Positions 1-9,063 of a stretch of DNA of 64,000 bases are shown here, piece by piece (positions within the stretch are counted from its first letter, which is position 1; each line of letters opens with the position of its first letter). A program made the position numbers and the translations under genes. Location: assembly GCF_001424025.1 (NCBI RefSeq), contig NZ_LMPZ01000001.1:63074-127073 (forward strand), given 5' to 3'. The notes beneath the pieces are model-generated. The model had not been told where the DNA came from, did not search any database, and saw only the letters and a program-made list of their open reading frames with translations. The DNA is from Brevundimonas sp. Leaf363 (GTDB lineage Bacteria > Pseudomonadota > Alphaproteobacteria > Caulobacterales > Caulobacteraceae).

Positions 1-653
1 TGGCTGAACTTTTCCTTGGGATTGCGACGACCCTGGATGCTGCCGCCGACCAGCAGCCGGCCGGGGCCGACCTGGCCGCCGTAGACCGCGCCGAAGGTGC
101 CCTTCAATTCGTCGTCGCTCAGCAGGATGCCGCCGGCGCGAACATAGCCGCCGTCCAGCGTCAGGGCGTCGCGCAGCAGGATGTTGATGGCGCCCGATAC
201 GGCGTCGCCCGAACGGTTGGCCGAGGCGGAACGAACGACCTCCACGCCCTCGATCAACTCGGCCGGAATGCGATCGACGAAGAAGGAGCGGTCCAGGCCG
301 GCGCCCGGCACACGCTCGCCGTTGATCAGGATCTGCGTATAGGCCGGGTCCAGGCCGCGCAGGCGCACGCCGTCCGATTCCAGCACGTCCGACAGGAAGG
401 TGACGCTGGGCACGCGGCGCAGGGCGTCGCCCACGGTCAGCGGCTCGAAACGCTGGAAGTATTCCAGATCGTACGACAGGGTCGGCACGACGTCGTCGCT
501 GCGGTTCCGCATCGCGGGTTCGCCGGTGACGATGATGTCCGCGACCTGGGTCGGCTCACCCAGGGCCGCCGAGGCCAGATCGGTCTGCGCCAGGGCCGGG
601 TAGGCGAACAGAAGCGGCGCCACGGCGGCGCCGAGCAGGAGTGCGGATTTCAT
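1..653 (-). CDS. TonB-dependent receptor, N-terminal part (truncated by window edge)
   Basis: The reading frame is open from the ATG at 653 to the left edge, so only about 217 N-terminal residues are visible. They comprise a signal peptide (MKSALLLGAAVAPLLFAYPA) and a plug domain with DALRRVPSV, VRLRGLDPAYTQILINGERV and GAINILLRD, which is the usual outer-membrane TonB receptor plug order. The role is energised uptake of a large substrate across the outer membrane. The substrate cannot be read from this fragment. No cobalamin or other riboswitch was recognised upstream (654-838). Confidence 0.9.
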   Translation of the reverse strand, partial: MKSALLLGAAVAPLLFAYPALAQTDLASAALGEPTQVADIIVTGEPAMRNRSDDVVPTLSYDLEYFQRFEPLTVGDALRRVPSVTFLSDVLESDGVRLRGLDPAYTQILINGERVPGAGLDRSFFVDRIPAELIEGVEVVRSASANRSGDAVSGAINILLRDALTLDGGYVRAGGILLSDDELKGTFGAVYGGQVGPGRLLVGGSIQGRRNPKEKFS

Positions 654-838
654 GGAGGTCCCCAGGATGCATGGCGGACATCCCCATCCGCCTTGCGGCA
701 GCGCTTAGGGGCAAGGCGCAACGCGCCTTTGACGGTTCCACGAAGAACCCGCGTCGATTCAGAGACGCGAACGCGACAAACCGTCCGGCGCCGGACGTTG
801 CGGGCCGCGTATCATCGCGATGTCGGGAAAATCTCGAC

Positions 839-913
839 TGGAGCGGGCGAGGCGATTCGAACGCCCGACCCCAACCTTGGCAAGGTTGTGCTCTACCCCT
901 GAGCTACGCCCGC
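839..913 (-). tRNA. tRNA-Gly (anticodon GCC)
   Basis: Read on the minus strand, the 7-bp acceptor stem GCGGGCG (from 913) pairs with CGCCCGC (843-849). The discriminator base is U and CCA is encoded (839-841). The anticodon loop TTGCCAA gives anticodon GCC at 879-881, the T arm carries GTTCGAATC, and the D arm has the AGCTCAGGGGTAGAGC form. The length is 75 nt with CCA. It lies in the 654-1047 gap between the TonB receptor and the SDR gene. I see nothing else in that gap. Confidence 0.97.
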
Positions 914-1047
914 ATCTCAGTCGAGGGCGGGCCTATAGCGGAGCACCTCGCGGGACGGCAAGCCTTTTTTGTCAGCCGCGGTCGTCGGCCCTTCGGGACC
1001 TCCCGATCCGACGCGGCCTAGCGCTTGTTCCGCGCTCAAGCAGCGCC

Positions 1048-1830
1048 TCAGCGCGGCGCGAGCCGGATGGCGCCGTCCAGCCTTATGCACTCGCCGTTGA
1101 TGTAGGTGTTCTCGGCCAGATGGACCGCCAACGCGGCGTAGTCGGCGGGCGTGCCCAGACGTTTGGGGAAGGGGATCATGGCGGCCAGGGCGTCCTGCAC
1201 CTTCTGATCCATGCCGGCCATCATCGGCGTCCACATGATGCCGGGCAGGATGGTGTTGACCCGCACGCCCTCGTTCATCAGGTCACGCGCAACCGGCAGG
1301 GTCATGGCGTAGACGCCGCCCTTGGACGCCGAATAGGCCGCCTGGCCGATCTGGCCGTCCTGGGCTGCGACCGAGGCGGTGTTGATGATCGCGCCGCGCT
1401 CCCCGTCCTCCATCGGGTCCAGCGCGACCATGCCGGTCGCCGACTGCGACAGCACGCGGAAGGTGCCGAACAGATTGATCGAGACGGTCTTCTCGAACTG
1501 CGCCATGTCGTGGGCGCGCGGCTCCTGCGTCTCGCGGTTGCGCGAGACGGTCTTTTGGCCTGTCGCGATGCCGGCGCAATTGATGGTCAGCCGCTCCTGG
1601 CCGTGGGCGGCGCGGGCCTTGGCGAAGCCGGCCGCGACGCTGTCGTCCGAAGTGACGTTCACCTCGCAGAAGACGCCGCCGATGTCCTTGGCGACGGCCT
1701 CCCCCTTCTCGACGTTCAGATCGAAGATGGCGACCCTGACGCCCTTGGCCGCCAAGGCCCGCGCCGTGCCCTCGCCGAGCCCGGAGGCCCCGCCCGTGAC
1801 GACCGCGGCGATCGATGCATCGAGTTTCAT
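1048..1830 (-). CDS. SDR-family 3-hydroxyacyl-CoA dehydrogenase (HSD17B10-like)
   Basis: 260 aa, a normal length for a classical short-chain dehydrogenase. The Rossmann NAD motif TGGASGLGEG is at residues 12-21 and NCAG follows the fourth strand. The catalytic Ser-Tyr-Lys set lies in NTASVAAQDG and YSASKGG. The PGIMWTPMM loop and overall spacing resemble 3-hydroxy-2-methylbutyryl-CoA / short-chain 3-hydroxyacyl-CoA dehydrogenases. Such enzymes oxidise 3-hydroxyacyl-CoA with NAD+ in fatty acid or isoleucine breakdown in the cytosol. The family is certain, the substrate is inferred. It stands alone, downstream of nothing co-directional except the distant tRNA. Confidence 0.85.
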   Translation of the reverse strand: MKLDASIAAVVTGGASGLGEGTARALAAKGVRVAIFDLNVEKGEAVAKDIGGVFCEVNVTSDDSVAAGFAKARAAHGQERLTINCAGIATGQKTVSRNRETQEPRAHDMAQFEKTVSINLFGTFRVLSQSATGMVALDPMEDGERGAIINTASVAAQDGQIGQAAYSASKGGVYAMTLPVARDLMNEGVRVNTILPGIMWTPMMAGMDQKVQDALAAMIPFPKRLGTPADYAALAVHLAENTYINGECIRLDGAIRLAPR

Positions 1831-1884
1831 GGCGAGAACCCCTATCTATGTGAACCAGTCTTCTGCGTGGGGGATTTAGCCGCC

Positions 1885-2283
1885 ATGACCGCCAAAGCCA
1901 AACCCATGACGCCGGACGACGCGCTCGACCCGTCCCGCGCCCTTGTCCCCTCCGTGCAGCGCATCAACGAGATGCGGGTACAGAAGGGGTTCTGGCCCAA
2001 GATCGCCCGCACCGCCGCCGGCATTCCCTTCGCCGGCCAGGCGCTCAGCGTATATTTCTCGGCGCGCGACCCCGATACGCCGGTGGCGGCCAAGGGCATG
2101 ATGCTGGGGGCGCTGGCCTATTTCGTCCTGCCCATAGACGCCATTCCCGACATCTTCGCCGGCATCGGCTTCACGGACGACGCGGCCGTCTTCGCGGCCC
2201 TGATCGCCACCCTGGGGGCCAATATCAAGGCGCGACATCGGGATCAGGCCAAGGCTGCGCTGAAGAAGCTGAAGGAGCGCTAG
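1885..2283 (+). CDS. YkvA-like DUF1232 protein
   Basis: 132 aa starting at the ATG at 1885. The open frame extends far upstream through the tRNA, but conservation-like sequence starts here. The core GMMLGALAYFVLPIDAIPD followed by GFTDDAAV is the DUF1232/YkvA signature: a short hydrophobic segment with an invariant proline-aspartate turn. The C-terminus is lysine-rich (AKAALKKLKER). The function of the family is not established, and it is probably membrane-associated. It is divergent from the SDR gene (54 bp between starts). A palindromic repeat begins 4 bp after its stop. Confidence 0.8.
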   Translation: MTAKAKPMTPDDALDPSRALVPSVQRINEMRVQKGFWPKIARTAAGIPFAGQALSVYFSARDPDTPVAAKGMMLGALAYFVLPIDAIPDIFAGIGFTDDAAVFAALIATLGANIKARHRDQAKAALKKLKER

Positions 2284-2286
2284 GCT

Positions 2287-2430
2287 AGATCCTCCCCCAT
2301 TGGGGGAGGGGGACCGCTCTGCGGTGGAGGGGGCTAGCCCCAGCCGCCGCACTCGAATTTGGGAACGGTCCGCCGGCCTCGTTCCCCTTCCACCCCTTCG
2401 GGGTCCCCCTCCCCCTCTGGGGGAGGATCT
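2287..2430. repeat. Palindromic intergenic repeat, family A copy 1
   Basis: The element is bounded by AGATCCTCCCCC (2287-2298) and its reverse complement GGGGGAGGATCT (2419-2430). A second inner CCCCATTGGGGG palindrome lies near the left end. It fills the whole gap between the convergent DUF1232 and 2OG-oxygenase genes. Related copies are at 26779-26912 (same ends) and 61666-61791 (shorter ends). Confidence 0.85.
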
Positions 2431-3183
2431 TTAGTAGCTGCGCTCGCCCGTCTGCGGCCCGACCTTCTGGCGCGACCGCACCCAGCCGACGATCGACAAC
2501 CGGTGGCGCGGCGCGAAGCGGGCCACCTCCGTCACCGCATGGCGCGTCGGGACGACGAACAGGTTCAGCGCGTTGAAGGCCGGGACCCAGCCGTGCTCGA
2601 TGTGGCCGTCCTCGCCGTAGAACAGCAGGTTGCCGCCCCAGTCGGGACGCCACTCGCGCGTGAAGTTCAGCACATAGCCGTAAAGGCGGTTCATGCCCGC
2701 CGACACGTCGTTGTGCGCCGTCAGCACATGGCCGGGCCGATAACGGCTGGCCTGGCCATCGACGAAGTCCACCCGCTCCTCGCCGGTGATGGCCCGGATC
2801 AGATCCAGGAAGGGCGCGGTGTTCATGAAGTCGAAGGCGGCGTCGGCGGCGTCGCGTTCGCCCGCCTCGTGCCCGGCCCGCACGTCCAGCCGGCGGTTGT
2901 CGAAGATGTACTGGGTCACCGGGCTGGCGCCATCCACCCGCGCCCCATCCAGCCAGGATTGCTTGCCGCTTTCGGCCGCCTTCACGCCGTCCAGCGGCAG
3001 TTCGAAGAACTCGCCCCCCGCCGCCACCGTGGTGTTCCAGCGCGTCTCGGCCTCCAGACAGTCGGCCACCGCGGCCGCCGCCTCTGGCGTCAGGACGCCT
3101 GGAACATGCAGCCGCCCCTTGGCCGCAAACGCCGCCTTTAGCGCCGCGACGTCCAGCGCCGGATTGAGCGCGATCTGCGTCAC
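2431..3183 (-). CDS. 2-oxoglutarate/Fe(II)-dependent oxygenase (prolyl 4-hydroxylase-like)
   Basis: 250 aa. The iron triad is visible as His157-x-Asp159 in HNDVSAGMNR and His215 in PTRHAVTEV. It is followed by an arginine-rich segment (APRHRLS) that would bind 2-oxoglutarate. The jelly-roll strand DWGGNLLFYGEDG precedes the distal His. The family hydroxylates peptides or small molecules, but the substrate is unknown. It starts with GTG at 3183, and that GTG overlaps the TGA of the upstream quinone reductase (GTGA, 3180-3183), so the two are translationally coupled. Confidence 0.85.
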   Translation of the reverse strand: MTQIALNPALDVAALKAAFAAKGRLHVPGVLTPEAAAAVADCLEAETRWNTTVAAGGEFFELPLDGVKAAESGKQSWLDGARVDGASPVTQYIFDNRRLDVRAGHEAGERDAADAAFDFMNTAPFLDLIRAITGEERVDFVDGQASRYRPGHVLTAHNDVSAGMNRLYGYVLNFTREWRPDWGGNLLFYGEDGHIEHGWVPAFNALNLFVVPTRHAVTEVARFAPRHRLSIVGWVRSRQKVGPQTGERSY

Positions 3184-4181
3184 GACTCGACGGTCACCAC
3201 GATCTTGCCCATGGCCTGCCGGTCACCGAGCGCCCGGATCGCCTCGCCCGCCTTCTCCAGCGGGAAGGTCTTCGACACGCGTGGCCGGATCTTGCCGGCG
3301 GCGTAGAGGCCCATCAGCTCGGCCATGTTCTGCGCGTGCGCCTTGGGCTCCTTGGCGACATGGGCGCCCCAGAAGACGCCGATGACGGACACCGACTTCA
3401 GCAGGGTCAGGTTCAGCGGCAGGGCCGGAATGCCGGCCGGGAAACCCACCACCAGATACCGTCCGTTCCAGTCCATGGCCCGAAGCGCCGGCTCGCAATA
3501 GTCGCCGCCCACCGCGTCATAGACGACGTCGGCGCCGTCGCGGCCCGTGGCCAGCTTCAGCTCGGTCGACAGGCTTTTTTGCGCCTCCTTGTCCATCGGA
3601 CCGGACGGATAGATCAGGCCGTTGTCGGCCCCCATCTCAAGCGCGAACTCGACCTTGTCGTTGGTCGAGGCGGCGGCCACGACGTGCGCGCCCATGGCCT
3701 TGCCCAACTCCACCGCCGCGGCTCCCACGCCGCCGGCCGCGCCCAGCACCAGCAGGGTCTCGCCCGGCTGCAGCTTCGCCCGGTCCTTCAGGGCGTAATA
3801 GCTGGTCCCGTAGGTCATGATCAGGGCGGCGGCCTCATCGAAGCTCATGCCGTCCGGTATGGGGATCAGCCGGTCCGCCGGGACCGCCAGCCGTTCGACC
3901 AGCCCGCCCCAGCCGGGCACGGCGATGACCCGGTCGCCCCGGCGCACGCCCTTGACCCCCTCGCCCACGCTCTCGACCACGCCCGCCACCTCGGCGCCGG
4001 GCGCAAAGGGTCGCGCCGGGCGAAACTGGTACTTGTCCTCGATGATCAAGGTGTCGGGGAAGTTGATTCCCACCGCCTTCACCTCGACGATCACCTCGCC
4101 CTTCAGCGGCGTGGGATCGGTGATCTCCTCCACGACCAGGGTTTCGGGGCCGCCGGGGGCCTTGGACAGGACAGCGCGCAT
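3180..4181 (-). CDS. NADPH:quinone oxidoreductase family protein (zinc-independent MDR)
   Basis: 333 aa from the ATG at 4181, preceded by GGGAG six bases upstream. An in-frame ATG at 4205 lacks such a site. MRAVLSKAPGGPETLVVEE is a typical start for the QOR branch of the medium-chain dehydrogenases. The nucleotide-binding motif is LGAAGGVGAAAVELGKAMGA and there are no zinc-ligand cysteines. It reduces quinones or alpha,beta-unsaturated carbonyls with NADPH in the cytosol. It heads a two-gene operon with the 2OG oxygenase. Confidence 0.88.
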   Translation of the reverse strand: MRAVLSKAPGGPETLVVEEITDPTPLKGEVIVEVKAVGINFPDTLIIEDKYQFRPARPFAPGAEVAGVVESVGEGVKGVRRGDRVIAVPGWGGLVERLAVPADRLIPIPDGMSFDEAAALIMTYGTSYYALKDRAKLQPGETLLVLGAAGGVGAAAVELGKAMGAHVVAAASTNDKVEFALEMGADNGLIYPSGPMDKEAQKSLSTELKLATGRDGADVVYDAVGGDYCEPALRAMDWNGRYLVVGFPAGIPALPLNLTLLKSVSVIGVFWGAHVAKEPKAHAQNMAELMGLYAAGKIRPRVSKTFPLEKAGEAIRALGDRQAMGKIVVTVES

Positions 4182-4267
4182 GAAATCTCCCGCACAGATC
4201 GGCATGGCGCCGGTTCGCCCGTGACGCTAATCAGCCGCCGGTACGAAGGAAAGCCCGAGCCGACCGC

Positions 4268-5086
4268 ATGCCCATGCCCGATTTCATCTGCCCCGGCATG
4301 CAGAAGGGCGGCACCAGCTGGCTCTACGACCAGCTGTCCGTTCATCCGGACTTCCATCTGGCCCCGTACAAGGAGCTGCATTTCTTCAACAAGCCGGCCC
4401 CGCAGGTGGCGCTGACGCGGATGCACAAGGCCTATCTGGCGCGCCCGGAAGGCGAGCCCGGCCACACCTTCTTCGAGGCGGTCTCCCGGGCCGAGGGTCG
4501 CTGGGGCGACATGGCGCTGTATCCGCACTTCTTCGAGGGCGCGGAGGGCCGGCTGGCGGGCGACATCACGCCGGGATACTCGACGCTGAGCGCGGAAAAG
4601 GTCCAGGCGCTGGCGGACGCCTGTCCCGGCGCCAGGGTCATCCTGATGGTGCGCGAGCCATCCGCCCGGGTGCTGTCGCAGTTTCACATGGGCGTGCGCG
4701 TTCGGCGCTTCAGCCCGGACGATATCTCGACGCCGGAAAAGCTGGATGCCTTCCTTCGCCTGCCTCGTGTCGCCGATCGGGCCTTCCCGACGGCCATCTT
4801 CGCGCGCTGGAGCGCGGCCTTCGCCCAGTGCCGGGCCTATCTGATGGATGACCTGGTCGCCGATCCGGTCGCCTTCCGGGCGAGCGTCATCACCTATCTG
4901 GGCGGCGATCCGACGATCGAGGTCGGACCGGGCGCTGATTTCAACGCCAAGCAGAACGACGCCAAGGTCGAGCTGGCGGACTGGCAACGCAAGCAGGTGT
5001 TCGACTATTTCGCCGAGGAGCGGTTCCGCTGCGCCGAGATGTTCGGCGGCGCCGCCGAAGCATGGCCGAGCCGGGAGTTCCAATGA
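4268..5086 (+). CDS. Sulfotransferase-family protein
   Basis: 272 aa. The 5'-phosphosulfate loop of PAPS-binding sulfotransferases is seen as [14 protein letters not shown] at residues 10-23. The 3'-phosphate region is [13 protein letters not shown] in the middle of the protein. The family transfers sulfate from PAPS to hydroxyls or amines of carbohydrates or lipids. The acceptor is not predictable. The stop overlaps the start of the isoaspartyl peptidase gene (ATGA), so they are co-translated. I see no functional link between the two. Confidence 0.85.
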   Translation: MPMPDFICPGMQKGGTSWLYDQLSVHPDFHLAPYKELHFFNKPAPQVALTRMHKAYLARPEGEPGHTFFEAVSRAEGRWGDMALYPHFFEGAEGRLAGDITPGYSTLSAEKVQALADACPGARVILMVREPSARVLSQFHMGVRVRRFSPDDISTPEKLDAFLRLPRVADRAFPTAIFARWSAAFAQCRAYLMDDLVADPVAFRASVITYLGGDPTIEVGPGADFNAKQNDAKVELADWQRKQVFDYFAEERFRCAEMFGGAAEAWPSREFQ

Positions 5087-5955
5087 CCACTGCCCTGATC
5101 CTGCACGGCGGCGCCGGCGCGCGGCGCGGCGTCGACTACGGCGCCGAGACCGTCAACATGGGCGAAGTGGTCGCGGCGATGCAGGCGCGGCTGGCGGACG
5201 GCGCCTCGGCGCTGGACGTGGCGGTCGAGGCGGTCGTGATGCTGGAGGCGTCGGGCCTCTATGTCGCCGGTCGCGGCGCTTCGCCCAATCTGGCCGGGGC
5301 CTATGAGCTGGACGCCAGCCTGATGGACGGGGCGACCGGCCGGGCCGGGGCCGTCGCGGCCCTGCAGGGGTTCCGCAGTCCGGTCCAGGTGGCGCGTGCG
5401 GTGATGGAGCGGACGCCGCACGTCATGCTGGCGGGCGAAGGCGCGGCCCTGTTCGCGGCCGACCAGGGCCTGGAAGCCATCGGCGACGAACCCGCCTGGT
5501 TCACCCACGCCGGTCAGGGCGACGACAATCACCCGCCGTCCGGCCTGTCGCACGGCACCGTGGGCTGCTGCGTACTGGATGATCAGGGACGGCTGGCGGC
5601 CGCCACCTCCACCGGCGGGGTCTTCGGCAAGATGCCGGGGCGGCTAGGCGACACGCCGATTCCGGCCGCCGGAACCTGGGCCGATGGCCACGCCGCCGTC
5701 TCCTGCACCGGCCAGGGCGAGTTCTTCATCCGCATCGCCGCCGCCGCGCAGGTCGCCTGGCGCGTCGCGGCGGGCGCGTCGCTGGCCCAGGCGGGCGCCG
5801 CCGTGATCGATCAGGTGGGGTCGATGGGCGGCGACGGCGGCCTGATCGCACTGGATCGCACCGGCCAGATCGCCCAGCCCTTCAACAGCCAGGGCATGAA
5901 GCGCGCCTGGCTAACGACGGACGGCCGGATCGGCGTCGACGTCTTCGGTCGCTGA
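5083..5955 (+). CDS. Isoaspartyl peptidase / L-asparaginase (Ntn hydrolase)
   Basis: 290 aa from the ATG at 5083, which has GGGAG upstream and overlaps the sulfotransferase stop. The frame opens earlier but without support. The N-terminal [11 protein letters not shown] and the autoprocessing site [10 protein letters not shown] (Thr as nucleophile after cleavage) define the plant-type asparaginase family. [17 protein letters not shown] forms the substrate pocket. It removes isoaspartyl residues from dipeptides or hydrolyses asparagine. It is somewhat short but complete. Confidence 0.92.
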   Translation: MTTALILHGGAGARRGVDYGAETVNMGEVVAAMQARLADGASALDVAVEAVVMLEASGLYVAGRGASPNLAGAYELDASLMDGATGRAGAVAALQGFRSPVQVARAVMERTPHVMLAGEGAALFAADQGLEAIGDEPAWFTHAGQGDDNHPPSGLSHGTVGCCVLDDQGRLAAATSTGGVFGKMPGRLGDTPIPAAGTWADGHAAVSCTGQGEFFIRIAAAAQVAWRVAAGASLAQAGAAVIDQVGSMGGDGGLIALDRTGQIAQPFNSQGMKRAWLTTDGRIGVDVFGR

Positions 5956-6031
5956 ACCACATTACATCTCCGTAAGGTGCACCGGGCCGCGCGCCTGATA
6001 GGGTCCGCGCGCATCTGATCGGACCGTATCC

Positions 6032-8869
6032 ATGAAACGTCGTCTCGCCCTCGCCGCCTCCGCCCTGGCCCTGTTCGCCGCCGTCCCCGCCATGGCGCAG
6101 ACGCCCGCGCCCGCCGCCGCCTCGGCCGGCGTCGTGGTGCCGCCGCTGGGGTTTGCGCACCGCACCCTGGCCAACGGGCTGGAGATCTACACGGCGCGCG
6201 ACACGTCGACGTCCAACGTCACGGTCCAGGTCTGGTACAAGGTCGGCTCAAAGGACGATCCGGCCGGTCGCTCGGGCTTCGCCCACCTGTTCGAACACCT
6301 GATGTTCAAGGCGACCAAGGATTTCCCGGACGAGACCTTCGACCGCCTGACCGAGGACGTGGGCGGCTTCAACAACGCCTTCACCGCCGATGACGTCACG
6401 GCCTATCACGAGGTGATCCCGGCCAATCACCTGCAACGCCTGCTGTTCGCCGAGTCCAGCCGGATGGGCTCGCTGGTGGTCGACGAGGCCACGTTCAAGA
6501 GCGAGCGCGACGTCGTCAAGGAAGAGTACCGGCTGCGCATCCTGGCCTCGCCCTACGGCCGGCTGTTCGGCCTGTTCGCGCCCCAGACCATCTATCAGGA
6601 GAGCCCCTATCGCCGCTCGGGCATCGGCTCGATCGCCGACCTGGACGCCGCCACCACCGAGGACGTGCAGCGGTTCCACGCCACCTACTATCGACCCGAC
6701 AACGCCGTTCTGATGGTCGCGGGCAATTTCGATCAGGCGCAACTGGACGCTTGGATCGACCAGTATTTCGCGCCCCTGAGCAATCCGGACCGCGCCCTGC
6801 CGGCCAATAATGTGCCCGAGCCGGAGCCGACGGCTCCGCGCGAAGCGACCTTCTACGCGCCGAACGTGCCGCTGCCCGCTGTGGTCGTCGCCTGGCCGAC
6901 CGTGCCCTACAACCACCCGGACCGAGCGGCCCTGGCCATCCTGGACGGCATCCTGTCGACGGGCGAGAGCAGCCGCCTTTATCGCTCGCTGGTCTATACC
7001 CAGCAGATCGCCGCCCAGGCCGCCTCGACCCCCGACTTCTCGCAACAGGTCGGCAATCTGAGCAGCTACGCCATCATGGCCGGCGGCCAGGATCCTGAAA
7101 CCGGCATCACCGCCCTGAAAGCTGAAGTCGCGAAATTCAGCGCCGAACCGGTGACCGCCGAGGAACTGGCCGAGGCCAAGAACGAGCTGGTCGCCAACGC
7201 CCTGCGCGAACGTGAAACCGTTCAGGACCGCGTCAGCGCCCTGGGCTGGGCCCTGATCAACACCGGCGACGCGTCGGCCGCCGACCGCGAGGTCGCCGAC
7301 CTCCAGGCCGTCACCGCCGCCGACGTCCAGCGCGTGGCCCGTCGCTATCTGACGCCCGAGCGGTCGATCACCATCCGCTATCTGAACGCCGACGACGAGC
7401 ATCCGGCGACCGAACAGCCGACCAATGTCGACGCGCCGGTCAAGCTGGCCGATCTGGCCCCCGTCGGTCAGGTCTATGCCCTGCTGCCCGAAGCTGACCG
7501 CGCGCCGATCCCGGCGGCCGGCGATCCGATCGCCCCGACCACCCCGGCGGTGGCTGACTTCCGGCTGGACAACGGCCTGCGCGTGCTGGTCGCGCGCCGC
7601 ACCGGGCTGCCGCTGGTCTCGGCCCGGCTGAACTTCGACGCCGGCACCGCCGATGAGGTTCCGGGCAAGGCGGGCGTCGCGGCCATGACCGCCGGCCTAC
7701 TGACCCAGGGGAGCGCCACCCGCACCGCGCCCCAGATCGCCACCGAAATCGAACAGCTGGGCGCCAGCGTCGGCGCCGGCGCGGGCGCGGACTTCACCAA
7801 CGTCTACGCCAACGCCCCGGCCAACGTCTTCCCGCAGACGGTGGCCCTGATGGCCGATCTGGTCCGCAACCCGGCCTTCGCCCAGGAGGAGCTGGACCGC
7901 CAGCGCGACCAGACGCTGGACGGCCTGCGCGTCGCCCTGTCTTCGCCGGGTTCGGTGGCCGGCCTGGCCGCCGCCCGCGTGGTCTACGGCGACGCCGCCT
8001 ATGGCGCGCCGGCGTCGGGCACGGTGACCAGCCTGCCGACCATCACCCGCGAAGACATCGCCGCCTTCCACGCCGCCCGCTACAGCCCGTCGGGCGCCAG
8101 CCTGGTCTTCTCGGGCGACATCACGGAAGCGCAGGCCCGCGCCCTGGCCCAGCAGTATTTCGGCGACTGGCGCGCCGCCGCGCCCGCCGCCCGTACGGCG
8201 CCGGCCGCCGGCGCCGTCCTGCCCACCCGCGTCGTGGTCATCGACCAGCCGGGCGCCGGCCAGGCGGCCGTCTACGCCGCCGGCCGCAGCGTCGCTCGCG
8301 CCGACGACGCCTATTTCCCCCTGTCGGTGGCCAATGCGGTGCTGGGCGGCGGCTACGGCTCGCGCCTGAACCAGGAGATCCGCGTCAAGCGCGGCCTCAG
8401 CTACGGCGCCGGATCGGGCCTCGGCCTGCGTCTGGAACCGGGGGTCTTCACCGCCCAGGCCCAGACCCGCAACGACGCGGCCGTCGAGGTCTCGGACCTC
8501 ATGCTGGCCGAGATCGCCAAACTGGGCACGACGCAGCCCACGCCTGAGGAGCTGGGCACCCGTCAGGCCGTGCTGACCGGCGGCTTCGGCTCGTCGCTGG
8601 AGACGGTGGACGGCCTGGGCTCGCGCGTCGCCAATCTGGCGCTCTACGACCTGCCGCTCAGCGACCTGGCGACCTTCGTCTCCAGCGTCGAGGCCGTCAC
8701 CCCCGCCGACGTTCAGGCCGCCGCCGCCCGCGCCCTACCGGCCGACCGAATGAGCCTGGTCATCGTCGGCGACGCCTCGGTCTTCATCGACGCCCTGCGC
8801 GCCAAACACCCCAACGTCGAGGTAATCCCGCTGACCGCGCTGAACCTGGACAGCGCGGCGCTGAAGTAG
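6032..8869 (+). CDS. Secreted M16 (pitrilysin-like) zinc peptidase, two-domain
   Basis: 945 aa with a signal peptide of about 23 residues ending AMAQ. The first M16 domain carries the inverted zinc motif HLFEH at 85-89 and the distal glutamate in the ERDVVKEEYRL segment. The second M16 domain (from about residue 510, DNGLRVLVARR) has no HxxEH and is the structural half of the clam-shell. This one-active, one-inactive arrangement is usual for periplasmic M16 proteins. It probably degrades peptides in the periplasm. It is monocistronic and followed by a palindromic repeat. Confidence 0.93.
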   Translation: MKRRLALAASALALFAAVPAMAQTPAPAAASAGVVVPPLGFAHRTLANGLEIYTARDTSTSNVTVQVWYKVGSKDDPAGRSGFAHLFEHLMFKATKDFPDETFDRLTEDVGGFNNAFTADDVTAYHEVIPANHLQRLLFAESSRMGSLVVDEATFKSERDVVKEEYRLRILASPYGRLFGLFAPQTIYQESPYRRSGIGSIADLDAATTEDVQRFHATYYRPDNAVLMVAGNFDQAQLDAWIDQYFAPLSNPDRALPANNVPEPEPTAPREATFYAPNVPLPAVVVAWPTVPYNHPDRAALAILDGILSTGESSRLYRSLVYTQQIAAQAASTPDFSQQVGNLSSYAIMAGGQDPETGITALKAEVAKFSAEPVTAEELAEAKNELVANALRERETVQDRVSALGWALINTGDASAADREVADLQAVTAADVQRVARRYLTPERSITIRYLNADDEHPATEQPTNVDAPVKLADLAPVGQVYALLPEADRAPIPAAGDPIAPTTPAVADFRLDNGLRVLVARRTGLPLVSARLNFDAGTADEVPGKAGVAAMTAGLLTQGSATRTAPQIATEIEQLGASVGAGAGADFTNVYANAPANVFPQTVALMADLVRNPAFAQEELDRQRDQTLDGLRVALSSPGSVAGLAAARVVYGDAAYGAPASGTVTSLPTITREDIAAFHAARYSPSGASLVFSGDITEAQARALAQQYFGDWRAAAPAARTAPAAGAVLPTRVVVIDQPGAGQAAVYAAGRSVARADDAYFPLSVANAVLGGGYGSRLNQEIRVKRGLSYGAGSGLGLRLEPGVFTAQAQTRNDAAVEVSDLMLAEIAKLGTTQPTPEELGTRQAVLTGGFGSSLETVDGLGSRVANLALYDLPLSDLATFVSSVEAVTPADVQAAAARALPADRMSLVIVGDASVFIDALRAKHPNVEVIPLTALNLDSAALK

Positions 8870-8888
8870 CGCGGAGCGCGCGCGTCTT

Positions 8889-9057
8889 GCCCTCTCCCAG
8901 AGGGAGAGGGCTTGAGCGCACGGCGCGAAGCCGTCGTCCTTGCGTGAAAGGGTGAGGGGTGGGCGGCCAACCGGTGAGGGCGAACCCCTCACCCTTTCGG
9001 CTATTCCAATCGCCTTCGGCTCTTGGAGCCTCAAGGCCTCTCCCTCTGGGAGAGGGA
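8889..9057. repeat. Nested palindromic intergenic repeat, family B copy 1
   Basis: The ends GCCCTCTCCCAGAGGGAGAG and CTCTCCCTCTGGGAGAGGG are each palindromic and complementary to each other. Inside is a second inverted pair, AAAGGGTGAGGGG / CCCCTCACCCTTTC. It fills the gap between the convergent M16 peptidase and serine protease genes. The same element occurs at 48061-48228 in the opposite orientation, sharing a long internal segment that includes CTTGAGGCTCCAAGAGC. Confidence 0.85.
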
Positions 9058-9063
9058 AGCGTT

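Noticed and set aside
654..838. Possible riboswitch in front of the TonB receptor
   Set aside because: No cobalamin-box or other conserved aptamer sequence found; only a short GGCGCGTTGCGCC palindrome.
839..913. Integration site for a mobile element at the tRNA-Gly gene
   Set aside because: No integrase gene and no direct repeat of the tRNA 3' end within the window.
820..1884. N-terminal extension of the DUF1232 gene
   Set aside because: The frame runs through the tRNA and antisense to the SDR gene. The protein-like part starts at the ATG at 1885.
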